From Lachnospiraceae bacterium (GTDB lineage: Bacteria; Bacillota; Clostridia; Lachnospirales; Lachnospiraceae), in assembly GCA_022792295.1 (NCBI GenBank), contig JAAWAR010000032.1, forward strand, positions 1 through 59,452: a DNA stretch of 59,452 nucleotides. Reading direction: 5' to 3'. Under the pieces are notes generated by a model. That model had not been told where the DNA came from, searched no databases, and worked only from the letters and a program-made list of their open reading frames with translations. Below, in pieces: positions 8,321 to 17,210 of this stretch (its first letter is position 1; every line of letters starts with the position of its first letter). A program made the position numbers and the translations under genes.

Positions 8321-10597
8321 TCAATATAAACGTTTCAATGTGTAAAATACGACCGCATTCAGAAGCAGATTCTGATAGATCTGGTATACTCCGTTTATAT
8401 CCGTCTCATAAATGGTTACGTCCGGAAAGGTTGTATTTTCCAGATATTCGTCCACCTCCCCGACGTTTAAGGAACGTGTCTTGTCTATCCCGCGCATCCC
8501 GTGGTAAATACTTCCGTGCTCCTTGTCCAGTGTCATCTTTCGGATCCGGTAATGCCCCGGTTTAAAGTCCTGCAGTGTCACTTCAAACGTATCCTTATAG
8601 AGCTCTCTCACGATATCTCCGAGCACCTCCTCCGGTTCGACGTATTTCGGATTAAAGAGCAGCAGCGTATAGCTGTCTTCCCCATCCCAGGTTGCCACAA
8701 GGTGATTGGACCGATGCAGAACCCGTTCCCTGCACATTTCCAGCATCCAGCAAATAAAAAAAGAGGGGCGTTTAATCTGTCCATAGAGAAAAAGGCTCGG
8801 AAAATAGGTCGCATAAACGGAGTGCTCTGTCACCGAAGGCACAAACAGATTCAGGCGGAATCCCAGTCCGTCTGCCAACGGCATATTTTTCAAAAGTTGA
8901 TCAACCAAAAGAGCGCTCCGGTGGAACTCTCCGTTTGTGATGTGATCACTGCCGGCCAGTACATTCCAATCCAGTAAATAGCACTGTACATGCCCCCCGC
9001 CGATTTCTCTCATAAATTCCCGCAGTTTACCAAGCAGCGCCTGGCTATGCGTCTCGAAATTTCTGTCCTCTCTCTGTTTTTTCTTCTCCCAGTTCTGATC
9101 CATGGCAAAAGTAAGGAACGCAATCTCCTTTTTCACCACCTGCTCCTTTAAAAAGCTCTCTTGTTTCTCCCATTTTGCTTCTTCCAGCGCTTCCAGGCAG
9201 ATACCGATCTCCACTCCGTCAAGCACCTCATGAATTGCCGCACAGATTCCGGAATAAGATTCCTCCAGCTGCTCACTCGTACCCGCAACATCAAATTTCC
9301 AGCGGCTCCACCAGATACGCTCATATTTCCAAATCAGCCGTTCCAGGAGCCCCTTCAGATAGACAAGCGCCTCCTCTAACCCGCCAAAATGAGACGGATC
9401 CAAAAGCTCGTCAATTTCGATCCGCAGAAACGGCAGCCAGCCGCCCGTATATATAGTATCAAACAGATCATAATAGTCGCTGAACTGCAGATAGTTGTTA
9501 TAGCCGATCGTTTCATAACTGTCGCTCACAAATTCCCACAAATACACATACTGAAACCGCAGCTTTTTTTGTACTTCCATGAGCTGACACCGCACATCAT
9601 GGCGCAGAACCTGCGTCATAGAGCCGAGATTTAATATCTTGGCGCTTTGCAAAACTGCCCTATCTTCCCTTTCTTTGGCATTGATCCTTTCCCGAAATAC
9701 AAAATCCCCTCCGCTGTCCTGGCTGTAGGTTTTTAAATACTGGACCAGTACCTCCATCGTCTCTTTTTTTGCACTCTCCGGGAGATAAAACCATTCCTCC
9801 TCGCCTCCCAGCCTTCCCGCTTTTTTCCGATAGGCGGCCGGAGTATCCTGATACGTCTCCTTGAACCGCTGGTTGTACGCTTTGACATTCGCAAAGCCAT
9901 GATTAAGCGCAATTTCCAAAATCGTATGATCCGTGTCCAAAAGCTCCCTTACGCTTCTCTCTAAGCGCAGGGATGACAAATATTTCGTAAAGGAAACGCC
10001 CATTTCCCTGTGAAACCACCTGGAAAGGTATGCGGCGGAAAAAAATTCCTTTTCCGCCAACTCATTCAGGCTGATCTTACGCCGATAGTTTCTGCGGATA
10101 AATTCCAAAACTGCGGACAGCCGTTTTTCATTCTCCCTTCCTTTTTCGGCTTCCTGCCGAGAAAAATTTCTGTACAGGCAGCCTAACACCCGCCAGAGTT
10201 CCGCCCGGAACAAAAACTGCCAGCCTTCCTTTTTCCCGAGATATAAAAATACCATCTGTACGATCCCTTTCTTCAGTTCAGCAAACGGCTGCTCCAGCTC
10301 CCTCCTTGCACAGACAGAGTTGCATGAAAATGCACGGAATGCCATTTCCGGGCATTCTCGTTCCAGGTACGCGGCCCGGACGCGAACCCCTAAAAACAGG
10401 TTTGCCTCTTTGCTCTCCATGCTGTATACGTCTCCGTCACCGATCACAAAGCAGGAATCTGCCGGCATACTCGTGGCATTCAGGCTTTGTTCCAGTAAAA
10501 TCTCCCCTTTGAGAACCATACCGAAAAAAAGCCCCTCATTTAAGTGCCTGCCTGTCTTTTCGATCCCGCCAAAAACAACGCACCAGTTCTTTTCCAT
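8321..10597 (-). CDS. AraC family regulator with degenerate GH39-like domain
   Basis: This 758-residue protein has three parts: an N-terminal cupin-like sensing region (about 1-140), an AraC DNA-binding domain (about 160-260, containing 'FFSAAYLSRWFHREMGVSF' and 'ALNHGFANVKAYNQRFKE') and a C-terminal region of about 430 residues resembling GH39 beta-xylosidases. Where a GH39 enzyme would carry the catalytic Trp-Asn-Glu, this one reads 'WSRWKFDVAG', so the domain is probably a ligand sensor rather than an enzyme. The ATG at 10597 is chosen because AAAGGA lies 7 nt upstream. It is transcribed ahead of the NhaC-like permease and probably controls that cluster. Confidence 0.85.
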   Translation of the reverse strand: MEKNWCVVFGGIEKTGRHLNEGLFFGMVLKGEILLEQSLNATSMPADSCFVIGDGDVYSMESKEANLFLGVRVRAAYLERECPEMAFRAFSCNSVCARRELEQPFAELKKGIVQMVFLYLGKKEGWQFLFRAELWRVLGCLYRNFSRQEAEKGRENEKRLSAVLEFIRRNYRRKISLNELAEKEFFSAAYLSRWFHREMGVSFTKYLSSLRLERSVRELLDTDHTILEIALNHGFANVKAYNQRFKETYQDTPAAYRKKAGRLGGEEEWFYLPESAKKETMEVLVQYLKTYSQDSGGDFVFRERINAKEREDRAVLQSAKILNLGSMTQVLRHDVRCQLMEVQKKLRFQYVYLWEFVSDSYETIGYNNYLQFSDYYDLFDTIYTGGWLPFLRIEIDELLDPSHFGGLEEALVYLKGLLERLIWKYERIWWSRWKFDVAGTSEQLEESYSGICAAIHEVLDGVEIGICLEALEEAKWEKQESFLKEQVVKKEIAFLTFAMDQNWEKKKQREDRNFETHSQALLGKLREFMREIGGGHVQCYLLDWNVLAGSDHITNGEFHRSALLVDQLLKNMPLADGLGFRLNLFVPSVTEHSVYATYFPSLFLYGQIKRPSFFICWMLEMCRERVLHRSNHLVATWDGEDSYTLLLFNPKYVEPEEVLGDIVRELYKDTFEVTLQDFKPGHYRIRKMTLDKEHGSIYHGMRGIDKTRSLNVGEVDEYLENTTFPDVTIYETDINGVYQIYQNLLLNAVVFYTLKRLY

Positions 10598-10636
10598 GCC
10601 CCTATCCTTTCTCTGACTATTCTGAAAGTTTTCTAA

Positions 10637-10666
10637 ATTATAGCACTTTTTCCCCCTGTCGTTCAA
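10637..10666 (-). promoter_or_regulatory. Promoter of the AraC-GH39 gene
   Basis: On the minus strand, TTGAAC (10661-10666), 18 bp, TATAAT (10637-10642), about 40 nt upstream of the ATG. Confidence 0.6.
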
Positions 10667-10749
10667 GACGATTTCTTTGGCCTATATGAGCCATAATGCC
10701 GCCCGACTGCACTCTAAGCTTCCCCCACGAGAACCAAGCATGCAAATAA

Positions 10750-10777
10750 CGGGGCTGCTACATATGTAGCAGCCCCG
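10750..10777 (-). terminator. Strong hairpin after the ABC transporter operon
   Basis: A perfect palindrome with 14-bp arms (GGGGCTGCTACATA core) lies 20 bp past the solute-binding protein stop. On the minus strand it is followed by TTATTTG, a weak U-tract. Confidence 0.65.
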
Positions 10778-10796
10778 TCTGGCATTCGAATTGCAT

Positions 10797-11930
10797 TTAC
10801 TTATTGATTTCTGCGTAGATCTGATTCCAGTGCTCAAGAACCTGCTCTTTGTTCTCAATCATCCAATCGACATCGCGAGTCACCCACTTTACATCAGCGG
10901 TCTTCGGAAGGTAGGGGCTTTCGAAGTTCGCTTTGGAATTGGTCATACGCAGCGTTCCAAGGGCAGAGCCGAGTGCGTTCTGGCCTTCCTCGCTCATCAG
11001 GAAATTCACCATCGCCTTTGCAGCGTTCGGATGCGGAGCTCCCTGAATTACGGCACAGCCAAATGCGGAAGCAGAGGTTCCTTCCTCCGGATATACCATA
11101 CGGATATTGTCTGCGCCGGACTTAAGAAGCGTCGAAGCGCCATCCTCATAGGTAATGCCGACCACATACTCACCCGTCTCTACGGACTTAAAGCAGACCG
11201 AGGAGGACGTGGAAACAACCAGACCGTTCTGCATAAGCTTTGTCATATAATCCCACGCCTCGTCGCTGTCTTTGCCGAATACGGACATGATATTGCAGAC
11301 ATTGTTCCAGGCTGCAGATGAGGAGTTCGGATCCGAGAAAACGATCTTTCCTTCCAGCTTCGGATCCAGCAGATCCGCATAGCCCTTGATCTCAATGCCA
11401 AGCTCCTTCTCGAGCTCGGTGTTGATGCAGAAGACACAGGTGGAAAGGTGATCAAGATTATAGAATCCGTTGTTGGACTTGTAATCTGCAATTACATCAC
11501 CCTCGTAATCCGACAGCCAGTGCTCAAAAATATCGCTGTAGGTATCGCCGTCGCTGTTGCTTAAACCGCCCCACATCAAATCGCCCTGCGGATTGCCCGC
11601 CTCGGCTGCGATTCTCGCAGTCAGCTCACCGGCGGAACCATTTACGACCTCAACCTCACAGTCCGGATACTTCTCGTTAAACAGATCGATCAGGTTATTC
11701 AGATCGTTCTCCGTCATACTGGAGTACAGAATCAGGCTGTCTTCCAGCTCTGCTGTCTCAGCAGGAGCCTCCGTCTCTGCGGGAGCCGCCGTCGTGTCCG
11801 CTGCGGCTGCCGCCGCTGTTGTGGTCTCTGCAGGAGCCGCCGTGGTCTCCGGGGCCGAGGAGCCGCCTCCACATGCCGTCAGTGAAATTGTCATAGCCGC
11901 TGCCATGACCGCTGCAAGTTTTCTTTTCAT
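10797..11930 (-). CDS. ABC solute-binding lipoprotein, ferric/AfuA type
   Basis: This 377-residue protein has a lipoprotein signal peptide ending in LTAC (Cys20), then a low-complexity Ala/Thr/Glu linker (about 25-65) and a type 2 periplasmic-binding fold. Features such as 'LILYSSMTENDLNNLIDLFN', 'GDLMWGG' and 'SDPNSSSAAWN' resemble the Fe3+/AfuA-FbpA branch, which also includes binding proteins for thiamine, phosphonates and sugar phosphates. It is the last gene of a DeoR-ATPase-permease-binding protein operon. No tyrosine pair typical of iron binding stands out, and the adjacent glycerol-1-phosphate dehydrogenase argues for an organic phosphate or polyol substrate instead of iron. Confidence 0.85.
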   Translation of the reverse strand: MKRKLAAVMAAAMTISLTACGGGSSAPETTAAPAETTTAAAAAADTTAAPAETEAPAETAELEDSLILYSSMTENDLNNLIDLFNEKYPDCEVEVVNGSAGELTARIAAEAGNPQGDLMWGGLSNSDGDTYSDIFEHWLSDYEGDVIADYKSNNGFYNLDHLSTCVFCINTELEKELGIEIKGYADLLDPKLEGKIVFSDPNSSSAAWNNVCNIMSVFGKDSDEAWDYMTKLMQNGLVVSTSSSVCFKSVETGEYVVGITYEDGASTLLKSGADNIRMVYPEEGTSASAFGCAVIQGAPHPNAAKAMVNFLMSEEGQNALGSALGTLRMTNSKANFESPYLPKTADVKWVTRDVDWMIENKEQVLEHWNQIYAEINK

Positions 11931-12017
11931 AATAGCATCTCTCCTTTTTAATTTTCTAAGCTTTTTATTTACACTGGCATCGCCGCCGGGCGGGACACCA
12001 ATAAGCCGCGTCTTTGG

Positions 12018-13667
12018 TTACAGCTTGATGTCCTCGGATTTGCTGACTGCCAGATAGACCATCAAAGAAATCGCCGTCACAACCGTCAGGATCGCCGAAA
12101 ACGCCGCTGCCAGCCCATAATTGCCCCGGGAAATCGCCACGTAGGCCGACATGGTCAGCGTAATGTTTTTATTGTTATACAGAATGATGGAGCTGGAAAG
12201 CTCGGTCACGATCGACACCCAACTTAAAATTGCTCCGGAAATAATGCCGTTTGACATCATCGGGACCGTGATCTTGATAAATGTCTTAAGCTTCGAAGCT
12301 CCCAGGCTGATGGCCGCCTCCTCAATGCTGATTGGGATCTGCATAAGCGTCGCCGTCGCCGAGCGGATCGTGTATGGCATTCGCCGGATCACAAACGAAA
12401 TCAGCATGATCCAGATGGTTCCCGTAAGCGCGATCGGCTTTTTGCCAAATGCGATGACTAACGCAATACCAATGACAGAGCCAGGCATGATATACGGCAG
12501 CATGGACAGCGTATCAATCGTATGGTTCCAGAAGCTTGAACGGCGCACGACCAGATACGCGATCAGGATCGCCAGGATAATGATCAGGGCCAGGGCACCG
12601 ACACCTAGTACCATCGTGTTCTTTACGGAGCGGACCAGAAGCTTCTTCATGGCAAGCTGGTAATTCGCGAGGGAATAGCCCGGCTTGAATACGGCCTGAT
12701 CACAGTTCCTAAAGGACAGGTAAATAATATAAATCTGCGGAAGCAGAGAAACACCGATCAAAAGGTAGCAGTACAGATACATGAGAGCGCCGCGAAGCCC
12801 CTTCGGCTTTTTCTTCTCAATCGGATGCAGTGCATTGATCGAAAATTTGTATTTGCTCGTAGCGTACTGCTGGATAAAGAACACAAGCGCTGTCACAAGA
12901 ATGGCGATTACACTGATGGCAGCCGCAAAATTATGGTCTGTTCCATTCTCGCCTAAGTACTGGTTGTAAATCTCAACCGGGAAGGTCCGATAGCCCTCAC
13001 CGATCAAAAGCGGCGTGCCGAAATCCGCAAAGGCGCGCATAAAAACGAGCAGCGCAGCCGCGAGAATCGTCGGCATTGATAAATTCATGACGATCTGGAA
13101 AAAGCGTTTTAAGCCGGTACACCCCATATTGGCAGACGCCTCCATGAGCGTGTTGTCAATGTTTTTGAAGGCGCCGTTCATGTAAACAAATACCAGCGGG
13201 AACAGCTTAAGTGCCTGTACGAGCAGGATTCCCTGAAAGCCATAGATACTGCCGATCTTAACGCCAAAAACATTTTTTAAGAACTGCGTAATCAGCCCCG
13301 AACGGCCTAAAAGCAGAATCCACGCGTAAGCACCGATAAACGGGGCAGACATGCAGCAGAGGATACTCGCAACAAACAAAAACTTGGCTCCTCTGAGCCG
13401 GTAAAACGAATAAAAATAGGAAAACGGAATGCCGATCAAAAGCGTTACGGCGGTAATCGCGATGCTGACCTTAAAGCTGTTTAAGATCGTCTTACTGTAA
13501 TAGCTCTGCGAGAAAAACTTCACAAATTCCTTGAATGTAAACTGCCCTTCTTTGGAGATAACGGCCTGCTGCAGAATACCAAACATCGGATAGACCAAAA
13601 ACAGCAGAAACATAGCCATAAACAGGATTGTGATCCCGGTCCACAGCTCAAATTTTTTCGATTTCAT
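12018..13667 (-). CDS. Double-length ABC transporter permease (FbpB type)
   Basis: This 549-residue protein contains two fused permease modules of about six membrane segments each. Each module carries an EAA-type loop ('LMEASANMGCTGLKRFFQIV' near 180 and 'EEAAISLGASKLKTFIKI' near 455). This two-in-one layout is characteristic of ferric-type (FbpB/AfuB) transporters and means that one gene supplies both transmembrane halves. It lies 18 bp after the ATPase gene and 87 bp before the binding protein gene. The start follows AAGGAGGGAGG. Imported substrate: see the binding protein. Confidence 0.9.
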   Translation of the reverse strand: MKSKKFELWTGITILFMAMFLLFLVYPMFGILQQAVISKEGQFTFKEFVKFFSQSYYSKTILNSFKVSIAITAVTLLIGIPFSYFYSFYRLRGAKFLFVASILCCMSAPFIGAYAWILLLGRSGLITQFLKNVFGVKIGSIYGFQGILLVQALKLFPLVFVYMNGAFKNIDNTLMEASANMGCTGLKRFFQIVMNLSMPTILAAALLVFMRAFADFGTPLLIGEGYRTFPVEIYNQYLGENGTDHNFAAAISVIAILVTALVFFIQQYATSKYKFSINALHPIEKKKPKGLRGALMYLYCYLLIGVSLLPQIYIIYLSFRNCDQAVFKPGYSLANYQLAMKKLLVRSVKNTMVLGVGALALIIILAILIAYLVVRRSSFWNHTIDTLSMLPYIMPGSVIGIALVIAFGKKPIALTGTIWIMLISFVIRRMPYTIRSATATLMQIPISIEEAAISLGASKLKTFIKITVPMMSNGIISGAILSWVSIVTELSSSIILYNNKNITLTMSAYVAISRGNYGLAAAFSAILTVVTAISLMVYLAVSKSEDIKL

Positions 13668-13685
13668 AGGATGCTCCTCCCTCCT

Positions 13686-14795
13686 TTACCCCTCACAGTC
13701 GTTTTGGACGCCCTCCAGGAGGTTATGGCTTCCGTCTCCGGCGAACAGGTTTGCCTTCTCCGTATTGATTGTCAGAGAAATCTCCGTGCCGGGAGCGATA
13801 ATGCTGTCGATTGTGGACTCCTGGATGGACTCCACCTCGGTGCCGTCGTCCAGATGCATAAAGTAGTGGGTATTCAGGCCAAGGAAAACGCAGTCATCCA
13901 CGATACCCTTAATCCCCAGTCCCGCTTCGCGGTGCATGAGAAGCTCCTCCGGGCGGACGGAAAGGACGATATCCGCATCTGCCTGGTATTCCTTTTTCAC
14001 ATGAGGCATCGGAGCGTCATAATTCAGATAGCGCAGATGCGGCACGCCGTCTTTCATGACAAGCCTTCCCTTTAAAACGTTGGAACGCCCGATAAACGTG
14101 GAGACAAACAGGTTTGCCGGCCGCTGATAGATATTTTTGGGGGTCCCGATATGCTGGATCACACCGCCATTCATGACCGCAATCCGGTCGGACACGGCCA
14201 TTGCCTCCTCCTGGTCATGCGTGACGTAAATGGTCGTGATGCCTACACTGTGCTGAATGTTCTTGATTACGGTACGCATTTCCACGCGCAGCTTCGCATC
14301 CAGGTTCGAAAGAGGCTCATCCATCAGCAAAACGTCCGGTTCAATACAGAGAGCCCGGGCCAGGGCCACACGCTGCTGCTGGCCGCCGGAAAGCCGGTCC
14401 GGAAGCCGCTCTGCCAGATGGTCGATCTGCATAAGCTTTAAAAACTTGTCGGCTCTCTCCTTGATCTCCTCTTTGGGGAAATGTTTGTTTTTCAAACCGA
14501 ATTCGACATTCTTGCGCACAGTCAGGTGCGGGAAGATCGCGTAATTCTGGAACACCATGCCGATATTGCGCTTGGCCGGGTCCAGGTCGTTGATCCGTTT
14601 CTCATTAAAATAGAAATCGCCGCCTTCAATCGAGTTAAAGCCTGCGATCATACGAAGAAGCGTGGTTTTTCCGCAGCCGGACGGCCCCAGAAGCGTAAAA
14701 AACTCCCCTTCCCTTATTTTCACGTTCAGATCCGGAATGATCACGTTCTCGCCATATTTTTTCAGCGCGTGATTCACGGTAATGTTTACGCTCAT
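13686..14795 (-). CDS. ABC transporter ATPase, FbpC/PotA-like
   Basis: This 369-residue ATPase has Walker A GPSGCGKTT (about 38-46), the signature LSGGQQQR (about 137-144), Walker B VLLMDEP and the switch histidine in VTHDQEEAM. A C-terminal TOBE region (about 240-350) of the CUT1/ferric class follows. It energises the double permease encoded 18 bp downstream. The start follows AGGAGGG. It is the second gene of the operon, 19 bp after the DeoR regulator, so the regulator and transporter are co-expressed. Confidence 0.92.
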   Translation of the reverse strand: MSVNITVNHALKKYGENVIIPDLNVKIREGEFFTLLGPSGCGKTTLLRMIAGFNSIEGGDFYFNEKRINDLDPAKRNIGMVFQNYAIFPHLTVRKNVEFGLKNKHFPKEEIKERADKFLKLMQIDHLAERLPDRLSGGQQQRVALARALCIEPDVLLMDEPLSNLDAKLRVEMRTVIKNIQHSVGITTIYVTHDQEEAMAVSDRIAVMNGGVIQHIGTPKNIYQRPANLFVSTFIGRSNVLKGRLVMKDGVPHLRYLNYDAPMPHVKKEYQADADIVLSVRPEELLMHREAGLGIKGIVDDCVFLGLNTHYFMHLDDGTEVESIQESTIDSIIAPGTEISLTINTEKANLFAGDGSHNLLEGVQNDCEG

Positions 14796-14814
14796 CTGTT
14801 TTGTCCCTCCTCTT

Positions 14815-15591
14815 TTATTGTCCGGGTGCGGCGATTACTTTCACGCCCTTTTGGGTAAAGCCGTCTATCAGATCCCCAGGCGCCCGCCAGTCTGTAATCA
14901 GGACGTCAATCCCGTTCGCCGGTGCGATGGCCACCAGAGAATCATCCCCGTATTTACTGGAATCCATCAGAATAAACTTTTCCTTCGACGCCTCCAGCAC
15001 ACGCCGTTTGACCTCGGCCTCTGCGAGAATCGGAGCCGAAAATCCGTGTTCCAGCGTAAAATGATTGCCCGTCACGAAGCCCTTATCAAAATACATCCGG
15101 CCGATCGCATACTCCGTAAACGAGCCGACACAGGAGTAGATATTCGGCCGAAGCTCTCCGCCGGTGACGATTGTCTGGATATCGCCGGCTTTCGCAAGTT
15201 CCATTGCGATATGAATGCTGTTCGTGCAGACCATAATGTCCCGCTTCGGTCCCCCTACAATCAGCCTTGCAAGCTGAATCGTCGTTGTCCCGCTGTCTAA
15301 AAAGACTGCCTCTCCGTTGCCGATCTGGGCATAAGCCGCACGGGCGATCGCATTCTTTTCTGCCTTATGGCGGATTTCTTTTTCCTTGTGTGAAAATTCC
15401 CGCAGCGAGCCGTAGGCGCTGACCGCGCCTCCCCAGGTCCGTTTTAATACACCATCCTGTTCCATCGAGACCAAAAGCTTACGAACCGAGACCTCGGAAA
15501 GCTGAAAGGTTTCGCTCAGTTCCGAAACCGTAACCGACGATTTCTCATTTAGCTGTCTCAATATGTAATCCCTGCGTTCTTCCTGCCTCAT
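14815..15591 (-). CDS. DeoR/GlpR family transcriptional regulator
   Basis: This 258-residue regulator has an N-terminal winged HTH (about 1-57, 'VTVSELSETFQLSEVSVRKL') and a C-terminal DeoR sensor domain with 'DSGTTTIQLARLI' near residue 98 and 'LMDSSKYG' near 215, which bind sugar phosphates in this family. It is the first gene of the ABC transporter operon and divergent from the glycerol-1-phosphate dehydrogenase gene. It therefore probably represses both sides from the shared intergenic region in response to a phosphorylated intermediate. Confidence 0.9.
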   Translation of the reverse strand: MRQEERRDYILRQLNEKSSVTVSELSETFQLSEVSVRKLLVSMEQDGVLKRTWGGAVSAYGSLREFSHKEKEIRHKAEKNAIARAAYAQIGNGEAVFLDSGTTTIQLARLIVGGPKRDIMVCTNSIHIAMELAKAGDIQTIVTGGELRPNIYSCVGSFTEYAIGRMYFDKGFVTGNHFTLEHGFSAPILAEAEVKRRVLEASKEKFILMDSSKYGDDSLVAIAPANGIDVLITDWRAPGDLIDGFTQKGVKVIAAPGQ

Positions 15592-15644
15592 TTCAATTCC
15601 GCCATTTACATAAATTCCCTTATCTTTCCAAATTGATAGGTTAT

Positions 15645-15673
15645 ATTTTACTCCAGTTGTTGTTCATTGTCAA
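15645..15673 (-). promoter_or_regulatory. Promoter of the DeoR-ABC operon
   Basis: On the minus strand, TTGACA (15668-15673), 17 bp, TAAAAT (15645-15650), about 55 nt upstream of the DeoR start. Confidence 0.7.
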
Positions 15674-15724
15674 CAAAATCGCAAAAATAAATTCAGTTTT
15701 TTTCACATTTTGCGCAACTTCAAC

Positions 15725-15771
15725 TTTTCGCAAAAAGAGTTTCGATTTGGTTTTGATTTTAATTTCGATTT
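15725..15771. promoter_or_regulatory. Candidate DeoR operator repeats
   Basis: TTTCGATTT occurs twice, at 15740-15748 and 15763-15771, with a related TTTTCGC at about 15725. The copies lie between the two divergent promoters and are spaced 23 bp apart, roughly two helical turns. Short direct repeats of this kind are typical DeoR-family sites, but assignment here rests on position only. Confidence 0.35.
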
Positions 15772-15783
15772 TCTCTGTTTGTA

Positions 15784-15812
15784 TGGACATGTGGCCGCTT
15801 CCGGTGTATAAT
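15784..15812 (+). promoter_or_regulatory. Promoter of the glycerol-1-phosphate dehydrogenase gene
   Basis: TGGACA (15784-15789), 17 bp, TATAAT (15807-15812). The predicted start near 15819 leaves only a very short leader carrying AAAGGAGGG. Confidence 0.75.
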
Positions 15813-15835
15813 CGAAAAAAAGGAGGGAATTTTGA

Positions 15836-17086
15836 ATGCAAATCGACAGCAGAAAATTAAACGGTCCCTGCTCCTGCGGCAGGGACCATGCGATGAATAC
15901 CAAGGCAGCTATCATTGAGTCCGGCGTTTTGGCGGACTTTGAGCGGTATGTTTCCGAATATGGTCTTTCGGGAAAGCGCTGCGCGGTTTATGACGAGAAC
16001 ACCTATCATGCGAAAAATCTTGTCCGCCCGCGGGCCGAGCAAGAGATTGTTTTAAATCCCGAAAATCTGCATGCAGACGAAACCGCCACAGGGGAGGTCC
16101 TTAAGCGGCTTGACGCCGACGTAAAGCTACTCGTCGCCGTGGGAAGCGGAACTATCCATGATACGACGCGTTATTGTGCCAATCAGCTTGGTATCCCGTT
16201 TGTCGCCTGCCCGACGGCCGCGAGCGTGGACGGTTTCTGCTCGACGGTTTCCGCCATGACCTGGGGCGGCTATAAAAAAACAATGCCGGGTGTCGCACCT
16301 GAAATCGTGCTGGCGGATGTCGATGTCATTAAGGAAGCGCCGCTCTATCTGGCCCTCGCCGGCGTGGGTGATATCCTTGGAAAGTATACGGCCCTTGCAG
16401 ACTGGAAGATCGCGCATGCCCTGACCGGCGAGTTCTTCTGCCAAACGATCGAGGGCATGACCCGCGATGCCGTAAAGGCCGTATTTGCCTGCTGCGAACA
16501 GGTGTCCAGGCGTGATCCGAAGGCCATAGAGCAGCTCACCTACGGCCTGCTGCTCTCAGGCCTCGCGATGCAGCTTATGGGCAACTCCCGCCCGGCCTCC
16601 GGTGCCGAGCATCATATTTCCCATCTGATTGAGATGCAGCCCGAAAAGCTCGCCGTCTGTTCATCCGCACTGCATGGCGAAAAGGTCGGCGTCGGTACTG
16701 CTATCGCCTCCGGCGTCTATCACAGGCTGGCCCGGCTTACCGACGTTTCCTCCCTTGTAAAGCCCTATACGTTTCCCTCCAAAGACGAGCTTATCGACTT
16801 CTACGGAAGCCGGCTGGTATCTGCCGTGCTGGAAGAAAACAAAAACGACTGCATGAGCGATGTAACTCCCGAACGGTTAAGCAAAGCGTGGCCAAGAATT
16901 CGTGAAATCATCTCCGAGATTCCCACACAAGAGGAGCTTTTGACACTTTATGAGAAGCTCGGCGCCAAGAAGTCCCTGCCAGACATCGAAGTTCCCGAAG
17001 ACCGTCAGGAACTCTTACTTACCTTCTCTCCGACCGTCCGCAACCGGATGACTCTCATGCGGATTAAGAGGATGCTCACGGCATAA
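15836..17086 (+). CDS. egsA: sn-Glycerol-1-phosphate dehydrogenase (EgsA/AraM family)
   Basis: This 416-residue protein is of the iron-containing/3-dehydroquinate-synthase-like fold. Recognisable features are the N-terminal 'CSCGRDHAMNTKAAIIE', the nucleotide-binding 'VAVGSGTIHDTTRYCA' and 'FVACPTAASVDGFCSTV' (about 115-135), and metal-site 'GAEHHISHLIE' and 'SALHGEKVGVGTAI'. The family (B. subtilis AraM/EgsA) interconverts dihydroxyacetone phosphate and sn-glycerol-1-phosphate in the cytoplasm. It diverges from a DeoR-ABC transporter operon, so the transported compound may feed or derive from glycerol-1-phosphate. The start follows AAAGGAGGG. A weak hairpin near 17130-17150 may end the transcript. 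Confidence 0.88.
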   Translation: MQIDSRKLNGPCSCGRDHAMNTKAAIIESGVLADFERYVSEYGLSGKRCAVYDENTYHAKNLVRPRAEQEIVLNPENLHADETATGEVLKRLDADVKLLVAVGSGTIHDTTRYCANQLGIPFVACPTAASVDGFCSTVSAMTWGGYKKTMPGVAPEIVLADVDVIKEAPLYLALAGVGDILGKYTALADWKIAHALTGEFFCQTIEGMTRDAVKAVFACCEQVSRRDPKAIEQLTYGLLLSGLAMQLMGNSRPASGAEHHISHLIEMQPEKLAVCSSALHGEKVGVGTAIASGVYHRLARLTDVSSLVKPYTFPSKDELIDFYGSRLVSAVLEENKNDCMSDVTPERLSKAWPRIREIISEIPTQEELLTLYEKLGAKKSLPDIEVPEDRQELLLTFSPTVRNRMTLMRIKRMLTA

Positions 17087-17141
17087 TCCCTCTGTTTCGA
17101 TTCAGTCTTCACCAGCGTTCCTCTCCCGGGCAAGTTTCTGC

Positions 17142-17170
17142 TTGCGCTTTTAAATAAGGAATGCTATAAT
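17142..17170 (+). promoter_or_regulatory. Promoter of the small membrane protein gene
   Basis: TTGCGC (17142-17147), 17 bp, TATAAT (17165-17170). The -10 is perfect and the -35 is weak. Confidence 0.5.
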
Positions 17171-17210
17171 TGGCGGTGTGCAAACGTGAAATATAGTTGG
17201 AGGTACTTAC

